Shown: positions 6,000 to 13,821, numbered from the stretch's first letter. The stretch is DNA of 13,947 nt from an uncultured Neomegalonema sp. (GCA_937958345.1 CALGNW010000343.1:1-13947), one strand, 5' to 3'. Notes: generated by a model from the letters alone, not told the origin. Numbers and translations are program-made.

Positions 6000-7370
6000 G
6001 TGTCCATGGAAAGCACATTTGACCGCCTTCTGGCATTCGGCTCGATCATCATCCTTTCATTGCTGCTCGGTTTCGGCGCATTCACGTCAAGCCGTTCGGC
6101 CCAAATGGATGTCAGCCGCTCAAACGAGCTCGTCTTTGTTTCGTCGCGGATAATGAACAACATTGACGCTCTGCGTTTCGTTGCAAAGCAGGCTGCACTC
6201 AACGATCCCGCACTTGCAGAGGGCGACCTTTTGCGCCGATATCTCGTCACGCGCTCGCGCATCGGAATTTTCAACAAAGGCGAGTTGCACGAAATCAGCG
6301 ACCCGGCGATCCAAAAATATATCGGGCAGCTTGCAGGCATCCTGAACAACATTTCAACAGTGATGAACGACGCACAGTGTGACAGCGCGTGTCGCGGAGA
6401 ACGCCTGTTAAAGGAAACGCATCTCGCAAAACGCGTCGTCGCAAAATTGCAGGGTCGTGGACTGATCGTCGATGGACGTATGCGCCGCACGGTTGATGAA
6501 TTCAACGCCTCGACAATATCACGAATCTTTGCAAGCAGCCTCGCCTTCACCGCCTTTGCCTGCATCCTTGCGTTTTACATGGCGCAAAAAAACGGCGCAC
6601 TGCGCGCCCAGAAAATGCAACTTACAGAAAGCCAAAGGCGTCTTGTCGAGGTTGGACGATATCGCGGACAATTTCTGGCCGGTATGAGCCACGAATTCCG
6701 AACACCCCTAAATGCCATCAAAGGTTTCTCTCAACTGATCCTGATGTTAAAGGCCGACATGCCGCGCGAAAAACTGCTTGAGTATCTCAGCGATATCGAG
6801 AAATCCGCAGTTGACTTAGAGACAATGACCAACTCGATTCTCGATCTGTCAAAGATTGACGCCGGAAAGTTTGACCTCTTTGAAGAAACTACCGAGCTGG
6901 TGAACGTCTTGAACGATGTGAAGAAACAGTTCGGTGTCGGATTGCCGCTTCGTAGACTTAAGTTTGATTTACCCGAATCTATGAACGTCTATTGTGATCC
7001 CGCTGCCATCAAGCGGTGCGTTCAAAATCTCGTATCCAATGCACTGAAGTTTTCAGCGGATGATACACGCGTCATCGTTGCTGCGTCTATTTCGCCGGAA
7101 GGTTTGCAAATTAAAGTCACAGACCACGGTTGCGGCATCCCGCAGGAAGATCTCGACTCCGTTTGGAAAGTCTATTCACGGTCCAGTTATACACGCGGGT
7201 CCGATAAGCAGGGAACCGGATTGGGATTACCGATCATCAAGGCGTTGATCGACTCCCACGGCGGAACAGCAACACTCCGGAGCGAGGTCGGAGTCGGTAC
7301 GGTGGTCACACTCACGCTGCCAAAGCATCGTCTTCGCAATCGGAATTCAGACATAAAGCTCGCCGCCTAA
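6000..7370 (+). CDS. Sensor histidine kinase with periplasmic sensor domain
   Basis: A 456-residue kinase. TM1 is about 9-28 and TM2 about 174-196, enclosing roughly 145 mostly helical periplasmic residues with a Cys pair C127-DSA-C131. A cytoplasmic helix (about 197-222) leads to the HisKA H-box AGMSHEFRTPLN with the phospho-acceptor His231. The ATPase has N-box QNLVSNALKFS, G1 DHGCGIP and G2 GTGLGLPI. There is no receiver domain and no neighbouring regulator. The GTG at 6000 is chosen over an ATG two codons on because GGAG at 5988-5991 is eight bases away. The gene follows the exported Moco-fold protein by five bases, so that protein is the obvious candidate for a periplasmic partner of the sensor domain. 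It ends one base before the convergent FAD oxidoreductase gene. Confidence 0.9.
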   Translation: MSMESTFDRLLAFGSIIILSLLLGFGAFTSSRSAQMDVSRSNELVFVSSRIMNNIDALRFVAKQAALNDPALAEGDLLRRYLVTRSRIGIFNKGELHEISDPAIQKYIGQLAGILNNISTVMNDAQCDSACRGERLLKETHLAKRVVAKLQGRGLIVDGRMRRTVDEFNASTISRIFASSLAFTAFACILAFYMAQKNGALRAQKMQLTESQRRLVEVGRYRGQFLAGMSHEFRTPLNAIKGFSQLILMLKADMPREKLLEYLSDIEKSAVDLETMTNSILDLSKIDAGKFDLFEETTELVNVLNDVKKQFGVGLPLRRLKFDLPESMNVYCDPAAIKRCVQNLVSNALKFSADDTRVIVAASISPEGLQIKVTDHGCGIPQEDLDSVWKVYSRSSYTRGSDKQGTGLGLPIIKALIDSHGGTATLRSEVGVGTVVTLTLPKHRLRNRNSDIKLAA

Positions 7371-7371
7371 C

Positions 7372-8706
7372 CTAAAGTTCCCGTCGCGCTTTTATCTCTC
7401 CCCAACGAAGCACCGCCTTTGCACCGAGGGAGGCGATGGGACGAGGCGGCAGGCGCGATGGCATCGGTTGCGCTGCGAATTCTGCCAGCGCATCTGATGA
7501 ACCGCCCCCCGCCAACTCTGCGACCATCATGCCCGAATATGTCCCGCGCGCCGCGCCCAGACCATTCTGGCAACCCGCTGCATAAAGACCTGGTTCAACT
7601 TCACCAAAGGCACTTGAACCATTGCGGCTTAGGCACAAGAGCCCGCCCCAGCGATACGCCATCTCTACATTTGCCAACATCGGAAAACGCGCATGAAATG
7701 ACCTGCTATGACTGCGGCCCATTTCAGAAACGGCATCTGCGCCCGCCTTGCGCGAGGGGTCCCACGTCACCCGGTTACGGATCACAATCCGCGTTCCACC
7801 GATACCGTTTATCTTCCGCACCGTCGTACCCATCGGATCAGCAGGCGTGAATCCCCAAACCGACTCTCCGCCAAGCAGCCGTTGTTCTGATGAGTCCAAC
7901 GGACGTGTCATCGAGGCATAGAGAAAAATGTGCATCAGCCGCCGCCGAAAGAAGCCAAAGCTTTCGACATGGCCGTTGACTGTCAGAATAATTTTCGGAG
8001 TTTCTAACCGGCCATCGGGTGTTGTTGCGGTCCACGTCGATGCCCCGCGAGACAAATCCGTTACCGGCGAGCCCTCGAATATCTGAACGCCGTCGGCTGC
8101 CAAACCGGAGGCCATCTCGCGCGCAAACAACGCGGGCTGCAACATCGCGGTTCCGGGCGTGTATAATCCGCTGTGGTAATATCCCGACCCGCACAACCCT
8201 TGCATTTGTGTCGCATCCAAAAGCTCGTGCGCCTCGCCCATCTTTTTCAGATGAGCGGCATAGTCGTGATTGTGCCGGGTTCCCTTTTGCGTCGCCGCAG
8301 CATTGACCTTACCCGACCGCACGAACGTTTCAGGGGTGAAGCCATAATCCTGCGCGGCGGCGGCTACAAACGAGATCGCGTCACGGTTTTGTCCGGCTTC
8401 GGCGCGATCCTTGTCCAGTGCACCGGCATAGTCCTCGGAAACCAGATTATGCGGCAGGTCGATCATGAAGCCGGAGTTACGGCCCACCGGACCTTCGGCG
8501 ATAGCGCGCGCATCCAGCAACGTGATGATGTCGGTCGGATGAAGCTGTCTCAATCTCCGCGCCGCTGCCAGGCCCGCAAAGCCCGCACCGATGATCAGCC
8601 AGTCCGTTGTCTGCGCACCCTCCAGCTTTGGATAGTGAGGGCCCTGCGGCAAGATCGAATCCCACGCCGCCGGACCCGGATCGTGCGGTAAGTGTGAAAC
8701 CTTCAT
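7372..8706 (-). CDS. FAD-dependent oxidoreductase, DAO/PuuB-like
   Basis: A 444-residue flavoprotein of the D-amino-acid-oxidase-like superfamily. The ADP-binding motif WLIIGAGFAGLAAARRL is near residues 36-52, and the second conserved stretch GPVGRNSGF corresponds to the GxxGRNGG signature of PuuB-type amine oxidases. RWGGLLCLSRNG, GLYAAGCQNGLG and a C-terminal SLGAKAVLRWGE match the overall plan of gamma-glutamylputrescine oxidase. The likely reaction is oxidation of a primary or secondary amine to an imine/aldehyde with transfer of electrons to oxygen or a carrier. It is last in the minus-strand operon, 91 bases after the methyltransferase stop. The ATG at 8706 is preferred over TTG at 8715; neither has a good ribosome binding site. 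The substrate is unknown; dimethylglycine/sarcosine-type activity is an alternative. Confidence 0.87.
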   Translation of the reverse strand: MKVSHLPHDPGPAAWDSILPQGPHYPKLEGAQTTDWLIIGAGFAGLAAARRLRQLHPTDIITLLDARAIAEGPVGRNSGFMIDLPHNLVSEDYAGALDKDRAEAGQNRDAISFVAAAAQDYGFTPETFVRSGKVNAAATQKGTRHNHDYAAHLKKMGEAHELLDATQMQGLCGSGYYHSGLYTPGTAMLQPALFAREMASGLAADGVQIFEGSPVTDLSRGASTWTATTPDGRLETPKIILTVNGHVESFGFFRRRLMHIFLYASMTRPLDSSEQRLLGGESVWGFTPADPMGTTVRKINGIGGTRIVIRNRVTWDPSRKAGADAVSEMGRSHSRSFHARFPMLANVEMAYRWGGLLCLSRNGSSAFGEVEPGLYAAGCQNGLGAARGTYSGMMVAELAGGGSSDALAEFAAQPMPSRLPPRPIASLGAKAVLRWGEIKARREL

Positions 8707-8797
8707 GGCAGACAAAGCTGCGCAGTTCGCGCAACGACGGCTTGTCCAATGCCACCCGCCGCACCCTTGAGCAGAATATTCTTTCCCGCGAACCGCA
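8707..8797 (-). other. Only sizeable gap inside the catabolic operon
   Basis: These 91 bases separate the methyltransferase stop from the FAD oxidoreductase start. They contain the perfect palindrome AGAATATTCT at 8773-8782. A short open minus-strand frame starts with GTG at 8764, preceded by AAGG, and runs out of frame into the oxidoreductase gene. No terminator is visible. The palindrome could be a processing or regulatory site; the short frame has no recognisable product. Confidence 0.25.
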
Positions 8798-10354
8798 TCA
8801 GTACGAATTATTCAGCGCATCTTCGGCGGGGATTTCCCGCTCGCGCCGTGCGATGTAATCTAGCAGGGCTTCGTTCACACCCTCTTCCAGTTTCGGTTCC
8901 TCGTAGGCTGCGAGTGTTGCACGGGCTGCTTCAAGGGCGCGGGTAGTTGCGTCTTTGGATCCATCCGCCACCCATTGTTCAATAGAATTATTGTCGAATA
9001 ATTTAGGCATAAAGAACGCACTCTGAAATTTTTCCAGTGTATGCGGATGTCCGAGATAGTGCCCGCCGGGGCCAACATCGGGAATCGCCGAAAGCGCTTC
9101 GTCAAAATCGTCCCAGTTGATACCCTGCGCCATACGATAGCCCATCGCGCACTGCTCGGCGTCAAGCATAAACTTAGCGACCGAACAATGCATTCCCGCC
9201 TCGTTCCAACCCGCTGAATGCCAGATATAGTTCGCGCCGCTCATCAACACGGCCATCAGCGTCGTTGCACTCTCATATCCCGCTTGCGCGTCCAGTGTTT
9301 TCGCACCGCCCAGCGTGTTCGACGTGCGCCATGGCACGTCGTAATACCGTGCCATCTGTCCGATCATAAAATTCATCAGACTGATCTCGGGGGTTCCCGC
9401 CATCGGCGCACCGGACGCCATCGAAACGGTCGAGAGATAGTGACCGTAAATCGCCGGACATCCCTTCCGGACAACTTGCGTGTAAGCGAGGGCGGACAGA
9501 GCCTCGGCATTCAGTTGCGCAACGGCGGCAGCAGTCGAGGCAGGAGTATTGGCTCCGCCCAGGACGAACGGGCTGCACAGCACGGGCTGATTACGGCGGT
9601 TGAACGCACGCATCGCACCAAGCATGACTTCATCCCAAACCAGCGGCGAGTTCCCGTTGCAATTACCGGTAACGACCGTATGCGTTTCGAGGTAATCATC
9701 GCCAAACAGGACGCCGCACATATCAAGCACGTCTTCGGCATTCTTGGGCGAGGTCGTCATACCCATAAAGGTCTTGTCACTATGTTTCATTGACGAATAG
9801 GTAATCCGCAGATGACGATGCGAGATCGCATGATCCATCGGTTCGACAATGTGATGCGCGGAAGAATGCATCGCGGGCGACATATGAGCCAGCTTATGAA
9901 ACATGCCGAGATCATCAAGCGTCGGCGGTCGGCGCACGTCGTCTAAATCGCGCATGTAGGGTGCGCCGGTCATCGGAATAAAAATCGACTTTGGACCACC
10001 GAGCTGAACCGTCTTTTCCGGGTCACGCGCGTGGAGCGTTATGTCGGACGGGATCGTCCTGATCAACGAGCGAACCAGATCTCGGTCGAGGTGAACACGG
10101 TCACCATCACGAATATCTGCGCCCGCTGCTTTCCAATCACGGATAGCTTCGTCATCACGAAAAACAACGCCGACATTTTCGAGAATATCCATCGAGGCCG
10201 CATCAATCTTCCCGACTTGCTCCGGCGACATCGGCTCGGTCAGTGGCAGGCCCCGCGTGAGGTGAGGCAACATCGTCTCACGCACATCAGCGCGCATCTC
10301 GCGCCGCGCACCCCTCCCACCCCGACGGGACTTTCCTTCGGCTTGAACACTCAT
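8798..10354 (-). CDS. MttB-family (non-pyrrolysine) methyltransferase
   Basis: A 518-residue TIM-barrel protein of the trimethylamine methyltransferase (MttB) superfamily. Family features are the N-terminal LTEPMSPEQVGKIDAASMDILENVGV segment, SIFIPMTGAPY, VTGNCNGNSPLVWDEVMLGAM, PVLCSPFVLGGANTP and the C-terminal YLGHPHTLEKFQSAFFMPKLFD. The frame has no internal amber codon, so this is the pyrrolysine-free branch. Characterised members of that branch (such as MtgB, MtpB and MtcB) demethylate betaines by transferring methyl to a corrinoid protein. No corrinoid protein or reactivase gene is in the window, so its acceptor is open. The first 25 residues are very basic. It starts in an ATGA overlap with the aldehyde dehydrogenase stop, with GGAG about ten bases upstream. 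Confidence 0.88.
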   Translation of the reverse strand: MSVQAEGKSRRGGRGARREMRADVRETMLPHLTRGLPLTEPMSPEQVGKIDAASMDILENVGVVFRDDEAIRDWKAAGADIRDGDRVHLDRDLVRSLIRTIPSDITLHARDPEKTVQLGGPKSIFIPMTGAPYMRDLDDVRRPPTLDDLGMFHKLAHMSPAMHSSAHHIVEPMDHAISHRHLRITYSSMKHSDKTFMGMTTSPKNAEDVLDMCGVLFGDDYLETHTVVTGNCNGNSPLVWDEVMLGAMRAFNRRNQPVLCSPFVLGGANTPASTAAAVAQLNAEALSALAYTQVVRKGCPAIYGHYLSTVSMASGAPMAGTPEISLMNFMIGQMARYYDVPWRTSNTLGGAKTLDAQAGYESATTLMAVLMSGANYIWHSAGWNEAGMHCSVAKFMLDAEQCAMGYRMAQGINWDDFDEALSAIPDVGPGGHYLGHPHTLEKFQSAFFMPKLFDNNSIEQWVADGSKDATTRALEAARATLAAYEEPKLEEGVNEALLDYIARREREIPAEDALNNSY

Positions 10355-11847
10355 CCCACATTGTCTCCGGATGCGGGATCGCTCAAGTCGATCCAGATGG
10401 TTTTCATCTCGGTGTATTGGTCATGGGCGTGAATGCCGTTGTCACGACCACCGAAACCGGATTGCTTATAGCCGCCAAACGGCGTCGAGATATCGCCTTC
10501 TCCATAACAGTTGATCGTCACTGTTCCGGCCCTGATGGCGCGTGCAGTTCGAATGGCGCGCTTGCCGTTGGCGGTGAAGATACTTGCGGTTAGCCCATAT
10601 TCTGTATCGTTAGCCAGCGCGACGGCCTCGTCCAGTGAGGCGACGGTCAGAACCGAGAGAACAGGGCCAAAGATTTCTTCTCTCGCCAACTTGTGTTTCG
10701 CATCAACCTCAAAGATCGTTGGCGTGACATAAGCACCCTTGATCGTACCTCCGATCAGCGGCTTGGCTTTGGTCTTCAGATATCCCGCAACTTTTTTGCA
10801 GTGATCTTTGTCAATCAATGCCCCAAGGTGATTGGCGGGGTCGAGCGGGTCGCCGGTTTTCCAGTCCCGAACCCGCGCGACGATCCGTTTCATCAGATCG
10901 GCTTTGACCGCCTTGTGAACGATCAACCGTGAATTGGCCGAGCAGTTTTCGCCCATGTTCCAGAAAGCCGCGTTGACGACGTGTTCGGCGACAAGGTCGA
11001 GGTCTTCCGCATCGTCCAGAACGATCGCAGGGTTCTTGCCGCCGCACTCCAACACAACCTTTTTGAGGTTGCTGTCTGCCGCGTAGCGCAGGAACCGCCG
11101 GCCGGTTTCGGTCGATCCGGTAAACGACACCATATCCACATCACGATGCATTCCGAGCGGCTGACCGACCGATGGCCCGTCACCCGGCAGCACTTGCAAA
11201 ACGCCCCGCGGCACACCCGCCTCCGCGGCGAGTTCCGCAACCCGCAAAGCGGTCAGCGACGTTTGCTCTGCCGGTTTGACGATGACCGAATTGCCGGCGG
11301 CCAGTGCGGGTCCGATTTTCCAAGCGAGCATCAGCAGCGGGAAATTCCAAGGTAAGACCGCCGCAACAACACCGACCGGCTCACGCACGATCATCGCAAT
11401 GGCATCGTCTCCGGCGGGGGCGGTTTGGTCGTAGATTTTATCAGCCGCTTCGGCGTGCCATTTGATCGTATGGATCGTCTCGGGAATGTCGATCAGCTCG
11501 CAATCACGGATCGGCTTGCCGCTGTCGAGGCTCTCCATGACGGCAAGCTCGCGGCGATTACGGGTGATGAGTTTGCACAACCGGATCAGAACGTCTTTGC
11601 GTTCGGACGGGTGCAGTTTTGACCAATGGCCCTGATCGAACGCTTCGCGCGCTTTCTTAACGGCAAAGTCGACGTCTTTTGCATTGCATGCGGCAATTTC
11701 GCAGAGAGGCTTACCTGTCGCAGGGTTAACCGTCGTCAGCTTGGGTCCTTTACCCGCCTTGTACTTGCCGTCGATAAAGGCCGTGCGGGGAAAGTCGATC
11801 TCGGCGGCGATTGCCTGATACTCGGCGTGGGTTAGCAAATCGCTCAT
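10351..11847 (-). CDS. Aldehyde dehydrogenase, PuuC-like
   Basis: A 498-residue NAD(P)-dependent aldehyde dehydrogenase with all catalytic landmarks: PWNFP with Asn168, the GSTETG cofactor loop at 244-249, general base Glu267 in LECGGKNP, nucleophile Cys302 in GENCSANSR, and EEIFGPVLSV. Length and sequence are close to gamma-glutamyl-gamma-aminobutyraldehyde dehydrogenase PuuC, including the ending FGGYKQSGFGGRDNG and the EMKTIWIDL tail. It probably oxidises the aldehyde made by the amine oxidase of the same operon to an acid. Translation is coupled on both sides: its ATG overlaps the DapA-like stop (ATGA at 11844-11847) with a strong GAGGAG ribosome binding site, and its stop overlaps the methyltransferase start. 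The exact substrate is not determined; an alpha-ketoglutarate-semialdehyde-type role is possible. Confidence 0.92.
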   Translation of the reverse strand: MSDLLTHAEYQAIAAEIDFPRTAFIDGKYKAGKGPKLTTVNPATGKPLCEIAACNAKDVDFAVKKAREAFDQGHWSKLHPSERKDVLIRLCKLITRNRRELAVMESLDSGKPIRDCELIDIPETIHTIKWHAEAADKIYDQTAPAGDDAIAMIVREPVGVVAAVLPWNFPLLMLAWKIGPALAAGNSVIVKPAEQTSLTALRVAELAAEAGVPRGVLQVLPGDGPSVGQPLGMHRDVDMVSFTGSTETGRRFLRYAADSNLKKVVLECGGKNPAIVLDDAEDLDLVAEHVVNAAFWNMGENCSANSRLIVHKAVKADLMKRIVARVRDWKTGDPLDPANHLGALIDKDHCKKVAGYLKTKAKPLIGGTIKGAYVTPTIFEVDAKHKLAREEIFGPVLSVLTVASLDEAVALANDTEYGLTASIFTANGKRAIRTARAIRAGTVTINCYGEGDISTPFGGYKQSGFGGRDNGIHAHDQYTEMKTIWIDLSDPASGDNVG

Positions 11848-12755
11848 GCGTTATCTCCTCGTTCGATCGCGGCGAGTGCCGTGCTCATCGTGCGGATCAC
11901 TTCTTCCAGCTCGCGCTTGTCGTCTTTGTTGAGCGGTTGCAGCGGGCGGCGCGGCGGGCCGCATTCGATGCCGCGCATGGTCAGGCCGTGCTTGATGCAC
12001 TGAACAAACTTGCCGCCCTGCTCCAGAACCCGCATCAGCGGCAGCATTGCAGACATGATCGCGCGGCCCTTGGTAAAGTTCCCCTCGACCGCACAAGCCT
12101 GATACATTTGGAGGTGCGCTTCGGGGGCAAAGTTTGATCCGGCACAGACCCACGACCGCGCCCCCCAGGCAAAGAACTCCAGCGCCTGATCGTCCATGCC
12201 GCAACTCAGCGCGATATGCGGATAATCTCGCGCCAGCATGTGCAGGCGGTTCACATCACCCGAGCTTTCCTTGATCGCACAAAAATTGGGAGACCGGCCG
12301 AGACGATCCAGCGTCTCCTCATCCATGTTCACGCACATCCGACCCGGATAGTTGTAGAGCATCGCGGGCAGGTTGGCGGCGCGGTCGATGGCGAGGCAAT
12401 GCAGCGCGATCTCGCGCCCGGTCGGATATGCGTAGGGCGGGGTTGCAATCAGCAACGCATCGGCACCGATCTCTTTTGCGGCCTCGGCATAGACGATGCT
12501 GTCTTCTGTTCGGATGGCGCCGGTGCCGACAATCATCGGCAGGCGGTTGCCGATGATCTTTTTCGCGAGACGCATCATCTGGATGCGCTCGTCGGTCGTC
12601 TGTGCGTAATACTCGCCCGTGGTCCCTGCGATAATGAGACCGTGAACCCCCGCACCGATCAGAAATTCTATCGCCTCGGCGAAACGCTCGCGGTTGATCG
12701 AGTGGTCGTCATTATGAGGTGTGACGACGGGTGTGTAGATGCCTTCAAACTGCAT
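11844..12755 (-). CDS. DapA/NAL-family aldolase or dehydratase
   Basis: A 303-residue Schiff-base class I aldolase-fold protein of the dihydrodipicolinate synthase/N-acetylneuraminate lyase superfamily. Visible are GTTGE at 44-48, the catalytic Tyr134 in LYNYPGR, and the Schiff-base Lys162 in CAIKESSGD. The N-terminus GIYTPVVTPHNDD and the length are normal for the family. The YNYPGR motif and the catabolic context argue against lysine biosynthesis and for a keto-acid lyase, dehydratase or deaminase such as those in sugar-acid or hydroxyproline breakdown. The ATG lies inside the 3' end of the regulator gene (11-base overlap), and the stop overlaps the aldehyde dehydrogenase start. Family is certain; reaction is inferred only in broad terms. 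Confidence 0.9.
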   Translation of the reverse strand: MQFEGIYTPVVTPHNDDHSINRERFAEAIEFLIGAGVHGLIIAGTTGEYYAQTTDERIQMMRLAKKIIGNRLPMIVGTGAIRTEDSIVYAEAAKEIGADALLIATPPYAYPTGREIALHCLAIDRAANLPAMLYNYPGRMCVNMDEETLDRLGRSPNFCAIKESSGDVNRLHMLARDYPHIALSCGMDDQALEFFAWGARSWVCAGSNFAPEAHLQMYQACAVEGNFTKGRAIMSAMLPLMRVLEQGGKFVQCIKHGLTMRGIECGPPRRPLQPLNKDDKRELEEVIRTMSTALAAIERGDNA

Positions 12756-13452
12756 CGCGAACCTCTTCGGCAGTATCGTGGGGATTTACAGGCAAAGGGT
12801 CGGGCCGGACGTACCGTTCGATACGGTCGCGGGACAGTGCCCAATGATCGAGTGCCAATTCGACAGCCCGAGACGGCAGGCGTGCTTCGAAGGCGTCGAT
12901 CATGTCGTCATGCTGATCGCAGGCAGTTTGGATAAGCGCCTGTTCGGCCTTGCTGCGCGCGGCGTAAAAGGTTTGGCTCATGCGGGTATGGTCGATCAGC
13001 AACCGCTGTAGACTGGGCGACAGATACGGGTTTCCCGCCATACTCCCGATCATCTCGTGCAGCTTGTGGTTTGATATCGCCATGTCACGCGGCTTAGCGG
13101 TCTCGACAGCAGCGCGGAAACTCTTCTGAACGGCCCGCAATGCGGCGATCTTTTCGGGTACAGCATTTTCGGCAGCCAACCGGGCGACCGACGCATAAAT
13201 CATAGGCGCGGTCTGAAAGAAATTACGCATCGTCTCGATGTCCATCGACGAAACGCTCACGCCCCGGTTCGGTTGGATCCGCGCGTAACCCTCGCCCGCC
13301 AAACGGTGGAGAATTTCACGCAAGGGCGTGCGCGAGACACCATAAGCCTCGCACAGCGTCGCCTCGTCCAGCACGCTGCCAGGCGCGATATCGAGTTGAA
13401 GGATGCGTTGCCGCAAAGTGTCGAGCAGGTCTGATTTCGTTATCTTCGGCAT
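12745..13452 (-). CDS. GntR-family transcriptional regulator (FadR/FCD subgroup)
   Basis: A 235-residue regulator. The winged helix is residues about 8-68, with VLDEATLCEAYGVSRTPLREIL as helix-turn-helix and a YARIQPNRGVSV wing. The FCD effector domain is about 74-215, with likely metal-site residues Asn128, His132, His181 and His203; Asn replaces the more usual Asp at the first position. FCD regulators generally sense carboxylic acids and repress the adjacent catabolic operon. It is the first gene of the operon and overlaps the DapA-like gene by 11 bases. A perfect operator-like palindrome lies 20 bases before its start, over the candidate -10 element, so autorepression relieved by the substrate or an intermediate is likely. 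The ribosome binding site is weak. Confidence 0.92.
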   Translation of the reverse strand: MPKITKSDLLDTLRQRILQLDIAPGSVLDEATLCEAYGVSRTPLREILHRLAGEGYARIQPNRGVSVSSMDIETMRNFFQTAPMIYASVARLAAENAVPEKIAALRAVQKSFRAAVETAKPRDMAISNHKLHEMIGSMAGNPYLSPSLQRLLIDHTRMSQTFYAARSKAEQALIQTACDQHDDMIDAFEARLPSRAVELALDHWALSRDRIERYVRPDPLPVNPHDTAEEVRDAV

Positions 13453-13472
13453 TCGGAACCCATGGTTGCTTT

Positions 13473-13488
13473 AGATTGTGTACAATCT
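13473..13488. promoter_or_regulatory. GntR/FadR-type operator palindrome
   Basis: AGATTGT-GT-ACAATCT is a perfect palindrome with 7-base arms and a 2-base centre. The core TTGT-N2-ACAA fits the GntR/FadR subgroup pattern. It lies 20 bases upstream of the regulator's ATG, exactly where an autoregulatory site is expected. It is the best operator candidate for the whole operon. Confidence 0.7.
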
Positions 13489-13505
13489 GTATTTTTTAAC
13501 TTCAA
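13477..13505 (-). promoter_or_regulatory. Candidate promoter of the catabolic operon
   Basis: On the minus strand TTGAAG (13500-13505) and TACACA (13477-13482) are separated by 17 bases, an acceptable sigma-70-like pair with a poor -10. The -10 overlaps the palindrome, so bound regulator would block RNA polymerase. Assigned by eye only. Confidence 0.4.
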
Positions 13506-13586
13506 CCACAGAACCGACATCCATACGTCGCAAATTGAGAGTCATCTTGATCGGGTAAACTGAGACTTCGGAGGCCAAATAGCGGC

Positions 13587-13598
13587 TGACAGCTGTCA
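13587..13598. repeat. Perfect 12-base palindrome TGACAGCTGTCA
   Basis: TGACAGCTGTCA is fully self-complementary and lies about 110 bases upstream of the operator palindrome. It has a half-site look (TGACA/TGTCA) typical of dimeric regulator sites. Its cognate protein is not known. Confidence 0.4.
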
Positions 13599-13699
13599 CC
13601 GACCAAAGACAGCAGCCATTCTATAAGCTGTATTTATTTTTTCGAAGCCCGGCCCGGCCATTAGCTTAAGACACTATTTTTACTCGATTTAATCTCTCG

Positions 13700-13721
13700 T
13701 GATAGATTCGAAATTCTATCA
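13700..13721. repeat. Inverted repeat TGATAGA-N8-TCTATCA
   Basis: Perfect 7-base arms at 13700-13706 and 13715-13721 flank TTCGAAAT, which itself contains the palindrome TTCGAA. It sits in an AT-rich stretch and could be an operator for an unseen gene to the right. Confidence 0.4.
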
Positions 13722-13821
13722 AAGATTGCACATCAGTGCTCACAGTCAGCAGCAGCAATGCGCTTTTATCAGCAACCGGCCAGCCACGGCACGTTCATTG
13801 CGGATTAGTTAACCAGCTCGG

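Noticed and set aside
9218..9793. Open plus-strand frame of 191 codons opposite the methyltransferase
   Set aside because: Antisense to a full-length MttB-family gene, with no family resemblance.
8798..10354. Pyrrolysine codon in the MttB homologue
   Set aside because: The frame is complete without any internal amber codon, so it belongs to the non-pyrrolysine branch.
12216..12935. Open plus-strand frame of 239 codons opposite the DapA-like gene and regulator
   Set aside because: Spans the overlap of two well-supported minus-strand genes and has no domain of its own.
13758..13808. 16-codon plus-strand frame, MRFYQQPASHGTFIAD
   Set aside because: No Shine-Dalgarno, no homology visible, and length expected by chance.
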